41,669 nucleotides of DNA, taken from Ferrimicrobium sp. (GTDB lineage Bacteria > Actinomycetota > Acidimicrobiia > Acidimicrobiales > Acidimicrobiaceae). Both the position numbers and the translations under genes were made by a program. The notes beneath the pieces were generated by a model, which saw only the letters and a list, made by a program, of their open reading frames with translations, was not told the origin of the DNA and searched no databases. The stretch covers positions 1 to 41,669 of the forward strand of contig JALCZJ010000024.1 in assembly GCA_022690815.1 (NCBI GenBank). Reading direction: 5' to 3'. Positions 8,820 to 17,690 of the stretch are shown here, piece after piece. The first letter of the stretch is position 1, and the number at the start of each line of letters is the position of its first letter.

Positions 8820-11800
8820 CTAGGAGGGCGAATTCGTCGAACCCATAATGATTTCACGAACCAGCCCGATCAGGTCATCACGAGGTCGAAACGGTATCAC
8901 GATCTCTTGATCGGACGCACGGTACGTCGGTCGCGACCTCAGTCGTCGCAGCCGGACCTCCTCAGAGGGACGGAGCGTCACGGGCCGCAGGAAGACCTCC
9001 ATGGTTCCGGAGCGTGGGGAGCGACGCGAACCCACCTCGCGCACGCCACGGGCGAGGAGTCCGAGCTTGAGACGGGTCATGTCGAGGAGATTGACGACAG
9101 CCGAAGGATAGGGTCCGAACCGATCAGACAACTCATCAGCGAGTTCACCGACCTCGGCGTCGCTGCGTGCAAGCGCAAATCGGCGATAGAGATCCATACG
9201 GGTCGCCTCATCCTCGACATAACTTGCTGGGATCGAGTAGGACACCGGAAGGTCGATATTGATCTCGGCGGGCTCGATGGTCTCATCACCCTTCATCTGG
9301 GCCACCGCTTCGGCGACAAGGCGCACGTACAACTCGTAACCGACCGCACTCATGTGACCGGACTGGCGTTGGCCAAGGAACGTCCCGGCACCACGGAGCT
9401 CGAGGTCGCGCATGGCAATCCGATAACCGGCACCGAGGTCGGTATTCTCAACGATGGTCCGTAGCCGCTCCAGAGCGATCTCAGACAGGGGCTTGGTGCG
9501 TGGATAAAACAGATAGGCATAGGCTCGCTGCCCCGAGCGACCGACTCGTCCACGCAACTGGTGCAGCTGGCCAAGACCGAGATCCTCAGCATGATCAACA
9601 ATGAGGGTGTTGACCGAGGGCAGATCGATACCGCTCTCGATGATGGTGGTGCAGACGAGCACGTCGGCGTGCCGATGCCAAAAATCGTTGACGACGCGCT
9701 CAAGTTCGTGTTCTGGAAGCTGGCCATGGGCGATCAGAATGCGAGCATTTGGCACCAGATCAGCAACCTTGCGAGCGACTGACTGGATATCGCGTACCCG
9801 ATTATGTACGTAAAACACCTGACCACCGCGGATGAGCTCGCGTCGAATGGCCTCAGAAATCGCAGCATCGTCATCTGGTCCGACGTGAGTGAGAATCGGC
9901 TGTCGATCCAATGGTGGCGTGCGCAGCAGCGACATGTCCCGCACACCAACAAGAGAGAGCTCGAGGGTGCGTGGGATCGGCGTGGCCGACAAGGTCAACA
10001 CATCGAGATCCGGGTGTCGCGTCTTCCAGAACTCCTTGTGTTGGACACCAAAGCGCTGTTCTTCGTCGATGACCAGCAGACCAAGGCGCTTGAAGTCGAT
10101 CTCCTTCGAGACGAGTGAGTGGGTCGCCACGAGACAGTCGAGGGTGCCGAGTCGCAACTCCTCCTTGAGCCGTTTCACCTCGCGCCCACTCACAAATCGA
10201 GACAACAGCCCCACCTTGACCCCGTAGGGCTCGAAGCGCTCCTGGAAGGTGTCGTAATGCTGTTGGGCGAGGATCGTGGTGGGGACCAGGATCGCCACCT
10301 GGGAGCCGCTTTGAATCGTCTTAAAGGCCGCTCGTATCGCCACCTCGGTCTTGCCAAAACCGACATCGCCACAGATCATCCGATCCATCGGGGTTGGTTG
10401 CTCGAGGTCGCGCTTGGTCTCCTCGATGGCCGTGAGCTGATCAGGGGTGAGCTCATAGGGGAAGGCTGACTCTAACTCGCTCTGCCAGACCGAATCGGCC
10501 TCCTTGGCATGGCCTGCGGTGATGAGGCGCTTCTGATACAGCACCACCAGCTCTTGGGCAACCTCGTTGGCGGCCCTACGCGCTTTGCGCACCTGTTGAC
10601 TCCATTCTCTGGAGCCAAGCCTTGACAGCGCTGGGTTTTCGCCTCCGACATAGAGGGTAATGCGATCCGTCTGGTCGGAGGGGAGATAGATCTTGTCCTT
10701 GCCGCCGAATTCAAGCAGCAGATAGTCGCGCTCAACCTCGGCAATGGAGCGTGAGACGATGCCCTGATAGCGCGCGACGCCATAGGTTTCATGGACCACC
10801 AAGGTGCCCGGGGCAAGATCGTCGAGGGTCGAGGTGGCGGTGCGCATCGCCCGTCGCTTGGGTGTGGGTGCCACAAGCGGTCGAACAAGATCGGCGTCTG
10901 CAATCACCGCGATCTTGGCAGCCCTTGATTGAAAGGAGTGATACAACCGCACAGCCTCTGCCAGATACAACCCTGGTGTGGACGGCTCGGGGCCATCTTG
11001 GCCGAGCACGACGCCATGGCGATCAAAGCTGGCGAACGTCGTACGAAGCGCCCGAAGGCGTGATGTGGACTCAGCCGTTACGATAACGCGATAACCCTCA
11101 CCAACGAGCAAGCTGACCCGCTCGGCGAAACCTGGCATGTCACGATGGTCGATCCTCACGACATCTGGATCTCCGTCATGGAGAGCCAAATCGATGCGAT
11201 TGGCCGCGCTATGATCTAAGTGTTCGAAGGGCGCGAGCAAGCCAGCCGTCGCAGGGATGACATCGAGACCCCATGTGGGCCCCAATGCCTCGGCCATCGA
11301 CTGCTCATCGGATCGGATGCGCACGGACTCGGCCTCAAGCAGCGAACCACCAGCCACCATGAGCACATCATCATCGCTGAGCAGGTCAGTGGGCAACACT
11401 GCCTCATGGTCGAGTACGAGCGGCAGGAGGCTCTCGAGTGGATCGGCGCTCACCCCATTCACGAGTTCGGCGATCCTATCGGCGAGCACTGGAGCGCGCT
11501 GGGCGAGCTCGAGGAAGCCAGCCCGCAACGAATCATCAAGGAGTACCTCTTTGGCCGGGAGGATGTCGCATTGGGCAAGCGAATCGACGGTCAGCTGTGA
11601 CGAGGCATCGAATGCGACGAGGCGATCTAGCTCGTCACCGAAGAAGTCAGCTCGAATCGGGTAGGCACAATCTGGAGGAAAGCAATCCACGATCGAACCC
11701 CGCACCGCGAACTCCCCAGGACTCGAAACCTGGGACTCCCGCAGGTAGCCGCTGTCCGCTAGATACTGGGTCAGTTCAGCCTGGGGGGTCATCGCCCCGA

Positions 11801-12200
11801 CGTGGAGTGTGTACCCCTTGATGTTGACGGCGCTTGGTACCAACCGTTGCAGAGCCCCTCGGATGGATGCGACGACGATGACGCCCGTCTCGGACTTGTC
11901 TTCCAAGGCGGCGAGCGCCCGAAGTCGGCGCCCGACGGTGCGCATCGAGGGAGCGACGCGTTCAAAAGGCACGGTGTCCCACGCCGGCAGCCACAGGCAT
12001 CGATGATCGTCTTGTAGCTGCGCGAGATCGTAGGCATAGGTTTGCGCTTCATCTTCGCTGGCAACAATGAGCATGACGTTGCGGCCCTTCGCGCTCTTGG
12101 CCATCAGCGCCGCGGATGCCCCAGCGGCAGGTCCGAGCAGATCGCGGTCGACGACACCACCGATCTGGTCGATGAGCCGGGCGAGGAGGGTCGAAGACAT
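8820..12200 (-). CDS. mfd: Transcription-repair coupling factor
   Basis: 1126 residues, close to the usual Mfd length. Mfd is a DNA translocase that removes RNA polymerase stalled at lesions and recruits UvrA. Domain order is complete: UvrB-like N-terminal modules (LPAWDTVPFERVAPS; GEFAVRGSIVDCFPP), the CarD-like RNA-polymerase-interaction domain (PGTLVVHETYGVARYQGI), the RecG-like motor with Walker A GDVGFGKTE, DEEQRFGV, TLSATPIPRTL and HQLRGRVGRSGQ, and the C-terminal TRCF domain. The ATG overlaps the pth stop by one base (TGATG), so the two are translationally coupled. Downstream is the PrsA-like lipoprotein gene. Confidence 0.97.
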   Translation of the reverse strand: MSSTLLARLIDQIGGVVDRDLLGPAAGASAALMAKSAKGRNVMLIVASEDEAQTYAYDLAQLQDDHRCLWLPAWDTVPFERVAPSMRTVGRRLRALAALEDKSETGVIVVASIRGALQRLVPSAVNIKGYTLHVGAMTPQAELTQYLADSGYLRESQVSSPGEFAVRGSIVDCFPPDCAYPIRADFFGDELDRLVAFDASSQLTVDSLAQCDILPAKEVLLDDSLRAGFLELAQRAPVLADRIAELVNGVSADPLESLLPLVLDHEAVLPTDLLSDDDVLMVAGGSLLEAESVRIRSDEQSMAEALGPTWGLDVIPATAGLLAPFEHLDHSAANRIDLALHDGDPDVVRIDHRDMPGFAERVSLLVGEGYRVIVTAESTSRLRALRTTFASFDRHGVVLGQDGPEPSTPGLYLAEAVRLYHSFQSRAAKIAVIADADLVRPLVAPTPKRRAMRTATSTLDDLAPGTLVVHETYGVARYQGIVSRSIAEVERDYLLLEFGGKDKIYLPSDQTDRITLYVGGENPALSRLGSREWSQQVRKARRAANEVAQELVVLYQKRLITAGHAKEADSVWQSELESAFPYELTPDQLTAIEETKRDLEQPTPMDRMICGDVGFGKTEVAIRAAFKTIQSGSQVAILVPTTILAQQHYDTFQERFEPYGVKVGLLSRFVSGREVKRLKEELRLGTLDCLVATHSLVSKEIDFKRLGLLVIDEEQRFGVQHKEFWKTRHPDLDVLTLSATPIPRTLELSLVGVRDMSLLRTPPLDRQPILTHVGPDDDAAISEAIRRELIRGGQVFYVHNRVRDIQSVARKVADLVPNARILIAHGQLPEHELERVVNDFWHRHADVLVCTTIIESGIDLPSVNTLIVDHAEDLGLGQLHQLRGRVGRSGQRAYAYLFYPRTKPLSEIALERLRTIVENTDLGAGYRIAMRDLELRGAGTFLGQRQSGHMSAVGYELYVRLVAEAVAQMKGDETIEPAEINIDLPVSYSIPASYVEDEATRMDLYRRFALARSDAEVGELADELSDRFGPYPSAVVNLLDMTRLKLGLLARGVREVGSRRSPRSGTMEVFLRPVTLRPSEEVRLRRLRSRPTYRASDQEIVIPFRPRDDLIGLVREIIMGSTNSPS

Positions 12201-12778
12201 CAGCCAACCCGCCGATTGTACTCGGTCATCGCACGCTCAGGACCGACCTCGATCACGTCGCGAACCGCACAAACCCCACGTTGAACGGCAGCATCGAGCT
12301 CGGCTCGATCCTCGGGCCTGGGGCGCTGGAGAACATAATCGACCACGGACGGGCGACCAACCGGCCGTCCAATACCTACCCTGATCCGAACGAAGTTTTG
12401 TGTGTGGATATGATGCACGATCGACTTGAGCCCGTTATGACCGGCGAGTCCACCACCGACCTTGACACGCACTACCCCTGGCTCAAGATCGAGCTCATCA
12501 TGGATAACGATCAGTCCAGCTGGATACTGCACCGGGTTGTAGCGCACAAACTCCGCGACGGCGAGCCCCGACTCGTTCATAAAGGTCTGAGGCAACAGAA
12601 TATGAACATCATGATCGCCGATGGCGGCGCTGCCAACCACACCATGGGATCTGCGGACGAGCGCTACACCATACTCTTGCGCAACCGCCTCAGCCACCTC
12701 AAAACCCATGTTGTGGCGAGTTCCCCGATACCGGGAGCCTGGGTTACCCAGTCCAACTACCAAAACCGAGCTGGTCAC
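12200..12778 (-). CDS. pth: Peptidyl-tRNA hydrolase
   Basis: 192 residues, the normal length. Pth releases peptides from prematurely dropped peptidyl-tRNA. Signatures: VVGLGNPG at the N-terminus, TRHNMGF with catalytic His22, QTFMNESG, IHDELDL with the conserved Asp, and GGGLAGHNGLKS. The start is taken as GTG at 12778, 17 bases after the rplY stop; a very strong AGGAGGTGA runs into this GTG, so the true start may be the TTG five codons later, which would give MVVGLGNPG. The stop overlaps the mfd start by one base. The order rplY-pth-mfd is conserved in actinobacteria. Confidence 0.96.
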   Translation of the reverse strand: MTSSVLVVGLGNPGSRYRGTRHNMGFEVAEAVAQEYGVALVRRSHGVVGSAAIGDHDVHILLPQTFMNESGLAVAEFVRYNPVQYPAGLIVIHDELDLEPGVVRVKVGGGLAGHNGLKSIVHHIHTQNFVRIRVGIGRPVGRPSVVDYVLQRPRPEDRAELDAAVQRGVCAVRDVIEVGPERAMTEYNRRVG

Positions 12779-12795
12779 CTCCTCGGAGATGGCAG

Positions 12796-13320
12796 TTAAA
12801 GCTTGTCGGCCAGGCGTGCGACGACCGTCTCAGGATCGCCGATGAGCGCAAGGCCCTTTGCAAGGGGGATTTGACCGGCGGTGAGCGTCTCGGCCTCGTT
12901 CAGCATCTCCAACGAGATCTCAAGGAAGTCTGGGATGTCCTTCACGTGACCCCGAACCCGAAGGCTCGGCTCCTCCATCTCGATCGCCTCACTCACCGAG
13001 CGCAACTCGATGGTAGCCTCCATCTCTTCGCGGACATTGATGGCCAGAAAGTCAAGATGGCTCAGCGTCCGGCGGACCGGATGCCGCTGGAGCTCCTGCA
13101 GCTGCACGGTGGTAACCTTGCCTGCCACCTCGAGATCCATCAACGCACCGACGTTGACACGATGTCCAAGCGCGGTCTCAAAATCATGGGCATCGACGAA
13201 GAGACTCCGCGGCTCCGAGTTAGCCCCGTACACCACGGCTGGCACTTTACCTTCGGCACGCAACCGCCGACTTTGGGGGCTTCCTGGCTCACGACCCTCG
13301 TAAGCGATAACCTTGGCCAC
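12796..13320 (-). CDS. rplY: 50S ribosomal protein L25/general stress protein Ctc
   Basis: 174 residues: an N-terminal L25 domain (GREPGSPQSRRLRAEGKVPAVVYG, HLDFLAINVREEMEATIELR) that binds 5S rRNA, plus a C-terminal TL5/Ctc domain (residues about 95-174), here shorter than in many Ctc proteins of around 200 residues. The start is GTG at 13320 with GTGAGG five bases upstream. The 123-base gap to prs and the hairpin at 13354-13368 in the leader suggest it has its own promoter; pth follows after 17 bases. Confidence 0.94.
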   Translation of the reverse strand: MAKVIAYEGREPGSPQSRRLRAEGKVPAVVYGANSEPRSLFVDAHDFETALGHRVNVGALMDLEVAGKVTTVQLQELQRHPVRRTLSHLDFLAINVREEMEATIELRSVSEAIEMEEPSLRVRGHVKDIPDFLEISLEMLNEAETLTAGQIPLAKGLALIGDPETVVARLADKL

Positions 13321-13353
13321 AACAACCTCACTTTTTCAAGCATCAGTCTCTTC

Positions 13354-13368
13354 GAGGCACCAAGCCTC
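13354..13368 (-). promoter_or_regulatory. Leader hairpin of rplY
   Basis: Inverted repeat GAGGC-ACCAA-GCCTC about 33 bases before the rplY start. Its sequence context matches the hairpin in the leader of the zinc-ribbon gene (1452-1467) nearly base for base. It could be a binding site for a regulator or for L25 itself; this is inference. Confidence 0.35.
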
Positions 13369-13443
13369 AGCGACGATGTAGTTTTTCAGAATCAACATAA
13401 AGAGCATAGTTTGGCCCACTGCGCTTGCCTCTCGGCACCGCCA

Positions 13444-14415
13444 CTATGACAGGTTATCGCCATGAAACAGCTCTGAGACCGACCCATCCTCGAAGACGGC
13501 CGCGATTGCGTCGGCAATCACCTTGGCGATGGAGACCACCTCGATCTTGTCGATGAGACGATCGCCCGTCAACGGCAAGGTGTTGGTAACGATGACGCGG
13601 CTGATGCTCGAATCCGCGAGCCGCTTCATCGCCGGGCCGGAGAGGATCGGGTGTGTCGCCATCACCCAAACATCGTTAGCGCCACGGTCGAGCAAGAGAT
13701 CGGCGGCCGCCGTCACGGTTCCCGCGGTATCGATCATGTCATCGACGATGACACAACGCTTGTCAGCGACGTCGCCAACGACATTGAGCGCGTTGACCAC
13801 GTTGGCCATGTTCTTCGGTCGACTCTTGTGGACGACGGCGAGCCCTGCCTGGAGCTTTTGGGCATAGCGCTCTGCCACCTTCACCCGTCCAGCATCCGGC
13901 GCGACAATGACGAGATCGTCGGCGTTTTGAGCGCGGAGATAGTCCGTCAGCACCTGGGTTGCGGTCAGATGATCGACTGGACCATCAAAAAACCCTTGGA
14001 TCTGACCGGAATGAAGGTCGACCGAGATGATTCGGTCCGCACCGGCGGCCTTAAAGAGATCGGCAACAAGTTTGGCGGTGATGGGCTCACGACCCGACGC
14101 CTTGCGATCTTGGCGAGAGTAACCGTAGTAGGGGCACACGGCGGTGATCCGCTTTGCCGAGGCTCGCTTGGCGGCATCGACCATGATCAGCTGCTCAAAA
14201 ATCGAATCATTCACAGGGCCAGCATGGGTCTGTAGGAGGAAGATATCCTTGCCCCTCACCGACTGGTCGAACCGCGAGTAGATCTCCCCATCAGAGAACT
14301 CACGAAGCGTCAACTCTCCTAGCTGGATCTGGAGATGATCGGCGACCTCGCGAGCCAGCTCGGGGTGGGCCCTACCCGAAAAAAGCTCAAGCCGTTTCCT
14401 TGGGACCAGCTCCAT
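13444..14415 (-). CDS. prs: Ribose-phosphate pyrophosphokinase (PRPP synthase)
   Basis: 323 residues, full length. Makes PRPP from ribose-5-phosphate and ATP for nucleotide, histidine and tryptophan synthesis. Signatures: FSDGEIYSRFDQSVRGKD, PYYGYSRQDRK (ATP loop, residues 95-105), VDLHSGQIQGFF with His135, and the PRPP-binding loop VIVDDMIDTAGT at 222-233. ATG start with GGAG eight bases upstream. A credible promoter lies 46 bases before the start (14461-14488). It follows glmU on the same strand after 290 bases, the order also seen in mycobacteria. Confidence 0.97.
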   Translation of the reverse strand: MELVPRKRLELFSGRAHPELAREVADHLQIQLGELTLREFSDGEIYSRFDQSVRGKDIFLLQTHAGPVNDSIFEQLIMVDAAKRASAKRITAVCPYYGYSRQDRKASGREPITAKLVADLFKAAGADRIISVDLHSGQIQGFFDGPVDHLTATQVLTDYLRAQNADDLVIVAPDAGRVKVAERYAQKLQAGLAVVHKSRPKNMANVVNALNVVGDVADKRCVIVDDMIDTAGTVTAAADLLLDRGANDVWVMATHPILSGPAMKRLADSSISRVIVTNTLPLTGDRLIDKIEVVSIAKVIADAIAAVFEDGSVSELFHGDNLS

Positions 14416-14460
14416 CGAAAGCTCCTTCGTTCGTTGTGGTGACCGCCATGGTCGCAGCCC

Positions 14461-14508
14461 ATAGTACTAGCTACTGGACACACTACAAGCTCATGGACAC
14501 AGTACTAT
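14461..14508 (-). promoter_or_regulatory. prs promoter with flanking inverted repeat
   Basis: On the minus strand TTGTAG (14483-14488) and TACTAT (14461-14466) are 16 bases apart, giving a leader of about 40 bases. The -10 lies in the arm ATAGTACT (14461-14468), whose exact inverse AGTACTAT is at 14501-14508. GGACAC occurs twice between the arms. This arrangement could be an operator. Confidence 0.45.
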
Positions 14509-14518
14509 CGCCTGTGGA

Positions 14519-14629
14519 CTAGGCACTGCTCTCATCAGAGGCGAGCCGCTCCATCGTCTCAGATTGAGCTATGGCGACGGCTCTTTGAACCCGCAACCAA
14601 CCCCCGATCTTGGCGCTGAGGTTGACCAG
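14519..14629 (-). other. Possible 36-residue ORF with CTG start
   Basis: Between glmU and prs a minus-strand frame begins at a CTG six bases after AGGAG and runs to TAG at 14519-14521, just before the prs promoter. It reads LVNLSAKIGGWLRV near its start, with mostly C or G in the third codon position, as in real genes here. No ATG, GTG or well-placed TTG start exists and a TAG stop lies just upstream. It may be a gene remnant or chance. Confidence 0.2.
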
Positions 14630-14705
14630 GTAGTGCTCCTACAAGACGCTAGACCCCCCTCCAATGCGAGACCATGCATACAAGTACAACGATGGGTTCC
14701 AACGC

Positions 14706-15803
14706 TTACTTGAGCAACGAAAACGGCTCGATCACCCCATGATCTGGAACCACGACACCATCGCGGATGGAGACGTATGGACCGGCCTGCACTCCACTAC
14801 CAATGGCCACACCCGAGGCATCAACTCGAACCAGCCGGGTCCCATCGCCAACTACGGTGTCGATCAACGTCGAGCCAGGCCCGATCTCAGTGGCAGCGCC
14901 GATTGTGGTACGTCCAAGCAAGAGGGTGTTCGGCCAGATGGTGCTGCCCGACCCGATCTCGACCTGGGCATCGATGGTGATCGTCTCCGGTCGAACCATC
15001 ATCACCCCTCGGCGAATATGACCACGCAAGATACGCTCACGCATCAACTCTTCGGCCTCAACCAACTGAGCAAGATCGTTGACCCCTCGTGTCTCGTGAA
15101 TATCGGCGACCGACTGCACGCCGACCTGATACCCAGATTGGGCGAGCAACCCGACTGCGTCGGTGAGGTAGTACTCCCGTTGTGCATTGGTGGGCGCCAG
15201 TCGGCGCAGAGCGACCGGCAAAACCGCCAGGTCGAACAGGTATATACCGGTATTGACCTCCCGAATCTCGCGCTGATCGCCCACGAGGTCTCGATCTTCG
15301 ACGATGTGGGTAACTGCTCCCTTGGTGTTACGCACGATGCGACCGTACCCGGTAGGGTCATCCACCTCCATGGTGAGGATGGTTGCAACATTACCGGCCT
15401 TGGCATGCTCTAAGGCCAGCGCGCTGAGGGTGGCCGTCGTGATGAGCGGGGTGTCCGCTGGTAGTACCAGCACCTCCGATCCCGATCCTCCAACCCCAGG
15501 CAAAAGGTCGGGCAATCGAGAAAGTCCCGCCAAAACGGCATCGCCAGTGCCGCGCTGGCGTGGTTGCCGTGCGGCGACGATCTCCGGGGCTTGGTGATCG
15601 TAGCCGTGCAACTGAGCCTCAATAAGCTCCGCCTGATGACCGACGACGACTACTACCCGCTCAAGATCCGCAAGTCCAAGGACCGCCGTCATCACGTGGC
15701 GAAGCATCGAGACTCCGCAGATCTTCATTAACGGCTTGGGTCGCTCTGAGGCCATCCGCGTTCCCTTGCCAGCCGCTAAAACCATCGCATATCGCAGTGC
15801 CAA
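14706..15803 (-). CDS. glmU: GlmU-type UDP-GlcNAc pyrophosphorylase, C-terminally shortened
   Basis: 365 residues against about 450-480 for normal GlmU. Residues 1-230 are the uridylyltransferase: LAAGKGTRM (9-17), QRGTGDAV (83-90), LPADTPL (114-120), YGRIVR, and EVNTGIYLF. From about residue 265 the left-handed beta-helix begins (IDAQVEIGSGSTIWPNTLLLG, cut after a few coils). The chain ends at PFSLLK, which aligns with the NFVEMK point of GlmU, before the catalytic histidine and acetyl-CoA residues of the acetyltransferase site. It should therefore make UDP-GlcNAc from GlcNAc-1-phosphate but not acetylate glucosamine-1-phosphate. The 65 bases after the stop do not resume the missing sequence in any frame I read. 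Start is TTG with GGAGG five bases upstream. Confidence 0.85.
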   Translation of the reverse strand: MALRYAMVLAAGKGTRMASERPKPLMKICGVSMLRHVMTAVLGLADLERVVVVVGHQAELIEAQLHGYDHQAPEIVAARQPRQRGTGDAVLAGLSRLPDLLPGVGGSGSEVLVLPADTPLITTATLSALALEHAKAGNVATILTMEVDDPTGYGRIVRNTKGAVTHIVEDRDLVGDQREIREVNTGIYLFDLAVLPVALRRLAPTNAQREYYLTDAVGLLAQSGYQVGVQSVADIHETRGVNDLAQLVEAEELMRERILRGHIRRGVMMVRPETITIDAQVEIGSGSTIWPNTLLLGRTTIGAATEIGPGSTLIDTVVGDGTRLVRVDASGVAIGSGVQAGPYVSIRDGVVVPDHGVIEPFSLLK

Positions 15804-15830
15804 GCAAACCTCCTTCCGGTACTGTTCAGG

Positions 15831-17465
15831 CTACTTGCTCGCTCTGGTGAAAACGTACGTGGTGACGCTGAATGGCTGACTCAGTGTCGCAATAATCGAG
15901 CCAGTCACGGTGGGGTTCGCCACTGGTTTGAGGCTGTCGCTAAAGGAGGTCTCCACAGCGTAATCAGGGACGAGATGATCCCTTGACGATGGAAAGTCCA
16001 AAATCAACGGCGTAGCTGGTGACCCTACCGGCGTGCGATTAATGGCGATAACGATCTCTTTGTTACCCTCACGAGCCGCCAGCGCCTTGATCCTGGCATC
16101 CGAAGTGGCCACCGGGTAGAGCTCGGCCCCGGGGCGTAAATAGCGAGAGAAGTTCGCCATCACCCAGTATCGCTTCGTCAGGTAAAGTCGACGATCATCG
16201 TCTTTGCCTCCGTTGAGGTCAAAGTAGATCAAGCCATCGTTACGACCCAGGGCGTTGATGTCTGAGAAGCATGTTGGGTCCGAAGCCGGGTTGCAACCGA
16301 GATCCGGTGACAGCGCTAACCACCAGTCGAACGCCGATGCTTGGGCAACCATGAGATCGTTGTAGATGGTATCCGCAAGCCAGATACCTGAGATCATGGT
16401 TGGGTCGTATTGGTAGGCAAACCCATTCGGCGTGTGACAGCAGATCTCACTCGCCCAAACCTGATGGTGCTCTCTAGTAACAAGCTGGTGGACCTTGCGC
16501 AATGTCGCGGCATCGGGATAGTCGTACCCATGGTAGGTGAGGGCCACGACCGCCTTGGAAGCGCCGGGATAGCGCAACCATTTGGGAGTATTGATAAGAA
16601 ATCCGTTGGCGACAAAGGCGGACTCATCGGCGATCACATGACACCACGGGGCAAGTTGTGACAGGTCGTGACTGAGCGCCACCACCAGCGGGCCACGCTC
16701 GTCAATCGGTACCGCCATACCCTCCTGGTGGCAGGATGCCTGAGACCCGATCGGTTCGTTCATCGGGGAGACGTAGCTGAGTTTGATACCAAAATGAGTA
16801 TCGATCCCTTCCACCGTTTGCGCGAGTTCGAGCGCATAGGGCCCAATCGCGCTCGCCAACAGCGTACCTCCACAACTCTGGTGATTGGAGGTAAACTCCG
16901 GCGGCGCCGAGTTCACAAAGCCCACGAGATCATGCACACCAGCCTTAGCGGCCTGACGGAGGAAATACACGGCTCGAGCATCGCTCGTAAAGTCAAACGA
17001 ACCGTTTGGGAGATACCAGGTTGGGGGAGCCTTCCACCACGTGGTCACGCCAACACCCCCACCGCCGATGTTAAACCGAAATTGCGACAGAGCAAGACCG
17101 TGGGGGCCATAGAGAAGTTGGCCAATGCGACGTCGATCCCGTGCACCCAACGCATAGGCGGGATCGGACCACCAGGCTCCGGATGCCCCGATGCCAACCA
17201 AGCGATGCGACGGTTTGCCATCCACGACGCCAACGACCGATGCTTGTCGCGGCAGGACCAGCAGCGATGGCCGAACCGGAGCTAGCGTGACTTGAACGTC
17301 GAGCACCCCCACCACTGCAATGGCCAGCGACACGACGAAGATCGCCGCCAAGACAACCCGCCGGGTCAGCGATGAAGGCGGCCAATCAACCCCTGAGTGC
17401 TGCAACATCGCGAACCACCAAAGGACGCGGGCAACGCTGAGTCGACCAGGAGCGTCCAGTGCCAA
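15831..17465 (-). CDS. Secreted or membrane-anchored glycoside hydrolase, GH30-like
   Basis: Up to 544 residues. After a hydrophobic export or anchor segment (RRVVLAAIFVVSLAIAVVGV) comes a (b/a)8 glycosidase: GIGASGAWWSDP, RFNIGGGG, the acid/base in SPMNEP (Glu237) and the nucleophile in WASEICC (Glu340), followed by a C-terminal beta domain with the TTYVFTR end. Retaining GH30 enzymes cut beta-1,6-galactan, glucan or xylan; the substrate is not deducible. The start is uncertain: TTG at 17465 gives the longest frame, ATG at 17408 still keeps the membrane segment, and neither has a good ribosome site. It precedes glmU by 27 bases on the same strand, so cell-envelope or extracellular polymer turnover is possible. 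Confidence 0.75.
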   Translation of the reverse strand: MALDAPGRLSVARVLWWFAMLQHSGVDWPPSSLTRRVVLAAIFVVSLAIAVVGVLDVQVTLAPVRPSLLVLPRQASVVGVVDGKPSHRLVGIGASGAWWSDPAYALGARDRRRIGQLLYGPHGLALSQFRFNIGGGGVGVTTWWKAPPTWYLPNGSFDFTSDARAVYFLRQAAKAGVHDLVGFVNSAPPEFTSNHQSCGGTLLASAIGPYALELAQTVEGIDTHFGIKLSYVSPMNEPIGSQASCHQEGMAVPIDERGPLVVALSHDLSQLAPWCHVIADESAFVANGFLINTPKWLRYPGASKAVVALTYHGYDYPDAATLRKVHQLVTREHHQVWASEICCHTPNGFAYQYDPTMISGIWLADTIYNDLMVAQASAFDWWLALSPDLGCNPASDPTCFSDINALGRNDGLIYFDLNGGKDDDRRLYLTKRYWVMANFSRYLRPGAELYPVATSDARIKALAAREGNKEIVIAINRTPVGSPATPLILDFPSSRDHLVPDYAVETSFSDSLKPVANPTVTGSIIATLSQPFSVTTYVFTRASK

Positions 17466-17690
17466 GCGTCAATTGCCGACCGACGACCAAGGAGCCCAAA
17501 AACCCGGGGTAGCCCTCGCCAGGCGGGCTGGCGAGCGCCAGACGGAATGTATCGCTGACAGAGCAATCTCTCACCAGCACAACCTACCGCCCCTCGAAGG
17601 GCACTTGCGAAGGACAAACATCGCCTCTCAGAGGAACTTCAGCTGTCCTTTGCTCGCAAGCTGTCGGTTGACTGTCTCACTGTCGGCTCG

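Noticed and set aside
14560-14650. tRNA-like sequence on the minus strand (GCC anticodon-like loop, GGTTCAA)
   Set aside because: The T and D stems do not pair and no 7-bp acceptor stem can be made; the same bases read better as a short coding frame.
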